A DNA stretch of 9,625 nt, taken from contig CACYNZ010000126.1 of NCBI GenBank assembly GCA_902775835.1, positions 1 through 9,625 on the forward strand, given 5' to 3'. This DNA comes from an uncultured Eubacteriales bacterium (GTDB lineage Bacteria; Bacillota_A; Clostridia; Christensenellales; Aristaeellaceae). The notes beneath the pieces were generated by a model. The model ran no database searches. It saw only the letters and a program-made list of their open reading frames with translations, and was not told where the DNA came from. A program made the translations under genes and the position numbers. Position 1 is the stretch's first letter, and each line of letters opens with the position of its first letter. Positions 5,362 through 9,625 of the stretch are shown here, in pieces.

Positions 5362-6994
5362 TCTGTTCGTTCCCCTCCTTCTCATTTGGATAGATATCCC
5401 TCAAGTGATTTCTGAACCAGTTATATGCTTCCGGAGAAGAGTAATGACGTTCCTTTTTATTCTCCGTCACCATTCTTCCAATAAAAGCCACTTCCCCCTT
5501 TTCATCCACCAGCTGCCTGCCAAGACGAAGGGCTATCCTTCTTGCTGTCTCCTGCCATTCACCGATCAGCTGATTTCTATCATCACTTTCCTGTTCCGGG
5601 TCTAGCTTGAGAAGCCAGTCCCGAAAAGGCAGATCCACCGACAGATAAAACTGTTCTTTAGCCGCGTTCATCGCCTCTCGTGGCTCATCTTCACGCAGAC
5701 CGCATGCCTTTGCCAGATTGGAAGCCAGATTGCCGACTTCACTTGCTGCATCGTCTACAAGCTTCAGCTCATGATTAATGGTACGAATCCATTCTGCTCC
5801 AGCATCAGTCAGCAGATTGGAATGAAACGACAGCGCGTCCGAAAAGAAATCTGTAATGCTGCTGGACTGACTCGAATCATAGCGGACACATGCTATACGA
5901 AATGTAATGTACTTTTCATATGGCAGCATGCCTTCCTTCTTCAGTCTAGCGCACCATGAAACCACACCCGGCCGCTTCCTGTACTCTTCAGCATTGACAA
6001 GTGCGCCAAAATCCCTCCAGATCTGCCGTGCACGGTCATGCCGTTTGGGCAGAAAATATGAAGCTTTTGTTTTTTTGTCTTCCACAAAGCGCCATAAAGT
6101 CATTGGTTCACTGAGCGCATCCTGTTCACTGAAGGCATCCCCGCCCAGAATCTTATAGCCTGTAACCTTATCCCCATCGGTTAAAAGCAGGATACGCCTG
6201 GACTGAAGCGTGAACAGACTTGCCAGATCCTGAGGCACCGGAATGGTGCGCCGCTCCTCATCACAGGGATGATCCAGCTCCCAGACCGGCTGATCATCTT
6301 CAGGCCATAGATTCCCATCTTCCTGAAGCATCGGCATATTCAGAAGAATTGTCTCAAAAAGAGTAGCTCCTACAGCCTCAACAAGCCCCAGTTTTCCGAG
6401 CCATGCAATTGTCATGGACCGGGATCCATTGCTCTTATCTCTCTGTTTTGCTGCACAGTCATCAAAACCATTCAGAAATAACAACCACCGGGCTCCTTCA
6501 GAAAATGTCATGCTCTGTCTTCCGCTTCCCGACAGAAAGGAAAACAGCCGTGCTTTATTATTGCTTTCAGATACTTCACCGTTCAGCTTTGCAGCCGTAT
6601 TCTCTGTCCCGATTTCTGCACGCGGCACCTGATAAAAAGGGTTCTCCGGATGAATCAGCCAGAAACGCTCATGCCAGTCACTGAAATACTTCCTTATTGG
6701 CTCCTCTGGCAGGAAACCATTCTGCATCAGTGCTTTCCAGCGTTTCATGGCAGGTGCAGTATCCTCTACCGCGTCTTCGTTGCCCTGCAGGTCGACCCTT
6801 GTAAAAACCGTGTGCGTGATTGCGATAAGCAAACGAAGCAAAGCAATATTCTGAGCTTCCATTTCACCTGCAAGCCCTTTATACCGGTGCGCGTTCACCA
6901 GTGCATCCACAAGCGATACTTCCTGTACGCTGCAGTCCGGCAGCATAACCCGTATCCACGCTTCTTCTGCAAGATTGAATGCTTGTTCGTTCAA
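5354..6994 (-). CDS. cas8e: Cas8e (Cse1/CasA), Cascade large subunit
   Basis: Cas8e recognises the PAM, starts DNA opening and recruits Cas3. Family features in this 546-residue protein are the N terminus FNLAEEAWIRVML (6-18), GEMEAQNIALLRLLIAITH (43-61), PENPFYQVP (116-124), LFSFLSGSGRQSMTFSEGAR (150-169) followed by WLLFLNGFDDCAAK, the LGKLGLVEAVGATLFETILLNMP segment (199-221), and a C-terminal helical region. Only the divergent family pattern identifies it, as usual for Cas8e, but its position between cas3 and cse2 settles the call. The start is TTG 6994, forming TTGA with the cas3 stop. AAAGGA (7012-7007) is 12 bases upstream, and an in-frame stop at 7003-7001 leaves no room for an upstream start. 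The next in-frame Met is residue 17, inside the conserved N terminus. The TTG start may lower output of this single-copy subunit. Confidence 0.96.
   Translation of the reverse strand: MNEQAFNLAEEAWIRVMLPDCSVQEVSLVDALVNAHRYKGLAGEMEAQNIALLRLLIAITHTVFTRVDLQGNEDAVEDTAPAMKRWKALMQNGFLPEEPIRKYFSDWHERFWLIHPENPFYQVPRAEIGTENTAAKLNGEVSESNNKARLFSFLSGSGRQSMTFSEGARWLLFLNGFDDCAAKQRDKSNGSRSMTIAWLGKLGLVEAVGATLFETILLNMPMLQEDGNLWPEDDQPVWELDHPCDEERRTIPVPQDLASLFTLQSRRILLLTDGDKVTGYKILGGDAFSEQDALSEPMTLWRFVEDKKTKASYFLPKRHDRARQIWRDFGALVNAEEYRKRPGVVSWCARLKKEGMLPYEKYITFRIACVRYDSSQSSSITDFFSDALSFHSNLLTDAGAEWIRTINHELKLVDDAASEVGNLASNLAKACGLREDEPREAMNAAKEQFYLSVDLPFRDWLLKLDPEQESDDRNQLIGEWQETARRIALRLGRQLVDEKGEVAFIGRMVTENKKERHYSSPEAYNWFRNHLRDIYPNEKEGNEQNG
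5372..5380 (-). promoter_or_regulatory. Ribosome binding site that sets the cse2 start
   Basis: AAGGAGGGG on the minus strand contains the consensus AAGGAGG and ends 10 bases before ATG 5361. It lies inside the last codons of cas8e. The upstream ATG at 5385 precedes it by only a few bases, so this site can only serve the ATG at 5361. It is the strongest such site in the operon. Confidence 0.8.
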
Positions 6995-9625
6995 ACAGAT
7001 TCACCATCCTTTCTCCATTGAAGTCCGATTTCTTTGGAATAGGTTAACAAAACACCTCCAATACGCGCCTGCTGATGTTGATCAAGCATCAGCATATGCG
7101 TTCTTTTCATCCAGGGAGAGGCTTCCCACACCTCAGGAATGGCAAGGCTCGCCAGAAGCTCATTCCATGTCATGTCCCGCTGCAAAGCCATCAGCAGTCC
7201 TGCAGAAAAGCTGATGCGCTGGGCCAGCAGTTTCCGGCAGTCTTCTTCAGAAGGACAGGTATCCAGTTTCCAGGTTTCCCCTTCTTCCTTTTCCGAGAGC
7301 AATGAGACAGCATTCCAACCTGCATGCATCAGTAAAAGGACATCCATCGACAGATCTCCTGCCCGCACCTGTGCGCGCGCATGCTCGTCATCAGCGGGTA
7401 TGTTTCCTTCCAGCAGGTTGCAGAAATAGTCCTTATCCGGATCATGAATGCGGAAACATCTGGCGCCATTTTTCAATGTGTCCTCTTTTTCCGCACTCGC
7501 TTCCCTCGCCTGCAAATATCCAGGCGGCTCTGGAGAAAGAGATTTCTGTTCGTCATAGACATCATTCACCAGCCTCGGAATATCACTTGGCAGACAAACC
7601 TCCTCCGGAAGAAATGCCCGTGTCCGCATCAGAAGATATTCTCCATATACACCGGTGCCGCCCCTGTCCAGTTTATCTCCCGCACAGAGTACATAACACT
7701 TAGGGTCAGCCAATGCGGGCGGACGTTCAGCATCGTGTTTCCTGTGCCTGTGAAGACGGCCGAGCCGCTGCATCAGAAGGTCCATCGGACAAAGGTCACT
7801 TACCATGATATCAGCATCGAAATCGAGGGATTGTTCAATCACCTGCGTTCCCACCACAATAACCCGGTTACGCTGCTCACTTCCCGATTGTTTTCCCATG
7901 TAATGCAGCAGCTCGTTTTCATGTTCCAGCCGGTCAGCAATGAGATATCGTGAATGCAGCAGCAGGATCCGGGCATTCGGAACCGCACTGCGCAGATATT
8001 CAGCAAACACCTGCGCACGGCGCACAGTGTTGAGCACCACCGCTGCACATCCACCACTTTCCAATGCTGCATCCAGCAGTTTCGAAACTGATTCAGCCTG
8101 CTGTTCCACAGAATCTCCATGCTCCAGTTTTGTAAGCGTCACTTTCATCACTGCCCCGTCGAAAGGCAGCGACTGCTGCTTCACTTCCTGACTATCTGTC
8201 CAAGTCAGGGCCGGATAGGCAAGGTTCTGATACCAAGGTTCCTTCATAAACCGTTTTGCTGCACGCGGAGACTTATTCAGATAGGCAGCCAGAAACGCTG
8301 CCCGGCGCTCCGCCGGTAAAGTGGCACTGAGCATAATCACCGGTGTCTGGTAGCTGCCTAGCCACCGAAGTGTTTCTTCCAGATATTGATTCATATATGC
8401 ATCATATGCATGACATTCATCAATAATGACCACTTTTCCGCAAAGGCCCAGATGCCGGAGCATGACATGTTTCTGCTTCAGCGAGGCCATCAGCACCTGG
8501 TCCACCGTCCCCACCACAAAGTCTGCCAGCAGAGCCTGCTTGGAACCACGGAACCATTCATGAACGACAAGCCGCTCTGAACCTTCATCTTCTTCCACAG
8601 ATGAAACCCCGGTACCCGACATGAGTGCCCGGTACCGGGCGTTCATATCTGCCATGCCGTGCGCCAGCCGGATACTGGTTTTGTTTGTTTCCGGCTGTTT
8701 CTCGCCCCATTCTTCCACCCGGCCAAATATGGCATTTGCCGTTGCCTGCGTAGGCAGCCCGAAGAAAATGCCTCCTGCACCACGCTGTGCAAACAGATCG
8801 GCAGCCAGAAGAGCCGCCTCCGTCTTCCCATGACCCATTGGTGCTTCAAGGATAAACAGTCCCGGCTCATCAGAAGCTTGTACAGTCTGCATGACGGCCT
8901 GCTGAACCGCATTTGGCGGAAATCCAAACTGCTCTACAGACAGTTTCATCGGATCATCAGTTACACAGGGTTTCCATGACGGCGGCAGATCGATCGCGCG
9001 CCACCCTCGCTCGGCCCGAGCCTTCATGTCACCAGGATCAGATTCACCCAGAGAAAGAAGCGGAAAATATGCTTCATTGCTGGCAATCCAATCCGCCATG
9101 ATCACCAGTCCTGTCAGCAGCATCGCCATGGGCTGAGATAGTTCCGGCAACTTTCTGACCGATTCACAACCTGATAAAGAAATCATCCACGCAAGACAAT
9201 CTGCCTGAATATTCTGCCAGATATCTTTTTGCTCCCTGTTGCCCCACACAGCATTTGCTCTGGAGTCTTTCCAAGTCTTACCAGCCAGTAATTCCGGCTG
9301 TATATCCATTCCTTCACTCCATGGCTTCCCATGATGCGCTCCTATCACTTCTGCAAATGTAATCGGACAGCCGGCCATCAAAAGCATCGCCTCTCCTGCC
9401 TGAGCGTGATAGAAATGCTGTGTTCGTTGCTGAATAATCTCCTTTGACGTTAATAGAGGAATTCCGGAAGCCCGTAATGTTTCACCAAGAGACTGACACT
9501 CTTCTCCAATGGTGGACTGGAAAAATGCTGTAGCCTTCCCCAAATCATGCATTAACGCCGCAGCCCGCACCATGATGAACACTTCCTGCTCATTCAGGTC
9601 CCCGCTCATTACATTTAATGTGTTT
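6991..9625 (-). CDS. cas3: Cas3, HD nuclease-helicase of type I-E interference (5' end beyond the right edge)
   Basis: Cas3 is recruited by target-bound Cascade, nicks the displaced strand and degrades it while translocating 3' to 5'. Numbering from the Met at 9609, the HD nuclease shows H21-D22 (LMHDLGKATAFFQ), probably H68, H92-H93 (GAHHGKP) and D173 (MADWIASNE). The SF2 helicase shows motif I MGHGKTE (258-264), motif II DECH (397-400), motif III SAT (428-430), LHSRY (551-555), the block GTQVIEQSLDFDADIMVSD (587-605) and motif VI QRLGRLHRHRK (614-624). A C-terminal domain follows. The gene is open to the window edge: five sense codons precede ATG 9609 with no stop. The HD pair lies only 21 residues in, whereas family members have it near residue 75-85, so about 50-60 N-terminal residues with the first metal-binding His should lie outside. 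ATG 9609 also lacks a ribosome binding site. The TGA overlaps the cas8e start. Confidence 0.97.
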   Translation of the reverse strand, partial: NTLNVMSGDLNEQEVFIMVRAAALMHDLGKATAFFQSTIGEECQSLGETLRASGIPLLTSKEIIQQRTQHFYHAQAGEAMLLMAGCPITFAEVIGAHHGKPWSEGMDIQPELLAGKTWKDSRANAVWGNREQKDIWQNIQADCLAWMISLSGCESVRKLPELSQPMAMLLTGLVIMADWIASNEAYFPLLSLGESDPGDMKARAERGWRAIDLPPSWKPCVTDDPMKLSVEQFGFPPNAVQQAVMQTVQASDEPGLFILEAPMGHGKTEAALLAADLFAQRGAGGIFFGLPTQATANAIFGRVEEWGEKQPETNKTSIRLAHGMADMNARYRALMSGTGVSSVEEDEGSERLVVHEWFRGSKQALLADFVVGTVDQVLMASLKQKHVMLRHLGLCGKVVIIDECHAYDAYMNQYLEETLRWLGSYQTPVIMLSATLPAERRAAFLAAYLNKSPRAAKRFMKEPWYQNLAYPALTWTDSQEVKQQSLPFDGAVMKVTLTKLEHGDSVEQQAESVSKLLDAALESGGCAAVVLNTVRRAQVFAEYLRSAVPNARILLLHSRYLIADRLEHENELLHYMGKQSGSEQRNRVIVVGTQVIEQSLDFDADIMVSDLCPMDLLMQRLGRLHRHRKHDAERPPALADPKCYVLCAGDKLDRGGTGVYGEYLLMRTRAFLPEEVCLPSDIPRLVNDVYDEQKSLSPEPPGYLQAREASAEKEDTLKNGARCFRIHDPDKDYFCNLLEGNIPADDEHARAQVRAGDLSMDVLLLMHAGWNAVSLLSEKEEGETWKLDTCPSEEDCRKLLAQRISFSAGLLMALQRDMTWNELLASLAIPEVWEASPWMKRTHMLMLDQHQQARIGGVLLTYSKEIGLQWRKDGESV
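7007..7012 (-). promoter_or_regulatory. Ribosome binding site for the TTG start of cas8e
   Basis: AAAGGA lies in the last codons of cas3, 12 bases before TTG 6994. An in-frame TGA at 7003-7001 rules out any start further upstream, so this site supports the non-ATG start. Confidence 0.65.

Noticed and set aside
5362..5385. N-terminal extension MRRRGTNR of Cse2 from ATG 5385
   Set aside because: These codons contain the AAGGAGGGG site for ATG 5361, and no ribosome binding site precedes ATG 5385 at a useful distance.
7381..7953. 190-residue open frame on the plus strand inside cas3
   Set aside because: It lies wholly antisense to the helicase motifs of cas3, has no recognisable domain or credible upstream signals, and is best explained as a shadow frame.

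Overview
The window holds one continuous block: the interference and adaptation genes of a type I-E (Cascade) CRISPR-Cas system, all on the minus strand, running into the first repeats of its CRISPR array. Gene order in the direction of transcription (right to left) is cas3, cas8e (cse1), cas11e (cse2), cas7e, cas5e, cas6e, cas1, cas2 fused to a DnaQ-type exonuclease, then the array. cas3 enters from beyond the right edge and lacks its 5' end here. The array leaves through the left edge after three identical 28-base repeats, two complete 33-base spacers and one partial spacer. No gene-free stretch longer than about 30 bases exists, and no mobile element, tRNA or rRNA is visible.

The organism is probably a member of the Bacillota (Firmicutes), though the genus cannot be read from this window. 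The evidence is the moderate G+C, strong AAGGAGG/AAAGGA ribosome binding sites, use of TTG and GTG starts, a repeat whose 3' end is GTGATCC as in I-E arrays of streptococci and lactobacilli, and the Cas2-DEDDh fusion, which is known from Streptococcus thermophilus and Megasphaera I-E loci.

The genes work as a standard pathway. Cas6e cuts the repeat transcript into crRNAs. Cas8e, Cas11e, Cas7e, Cas5e and Cas6e assemble on the crRNA as Cascade. Cas3 is recruited to unwind and degrade the target. Cas1 with the Cas2-DEDDh fusion captures, trims and integrates new spacers. Neighbouring genes overlap by 4 to 8 bases or are 6 to 8 bases apart, so the eight genes form one translationally coupled operon.

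The unusual points are at the left end. The Cas2 domain is joined by a roughly 110-residue low-complexity linker to an intact DEDDh exonuclease. The cas2 stop codon lies only 30 bases from the first repeat, so any leader or array promoter must lie in those 30 bases or inside the exonuclease coding sequence. The 30 bases contain a 10-base near-perfect tandem duplication next to a small hairpin that encloses the cas2 stop codon. The system class itself is well known. I found no evidence for an undescribed system.
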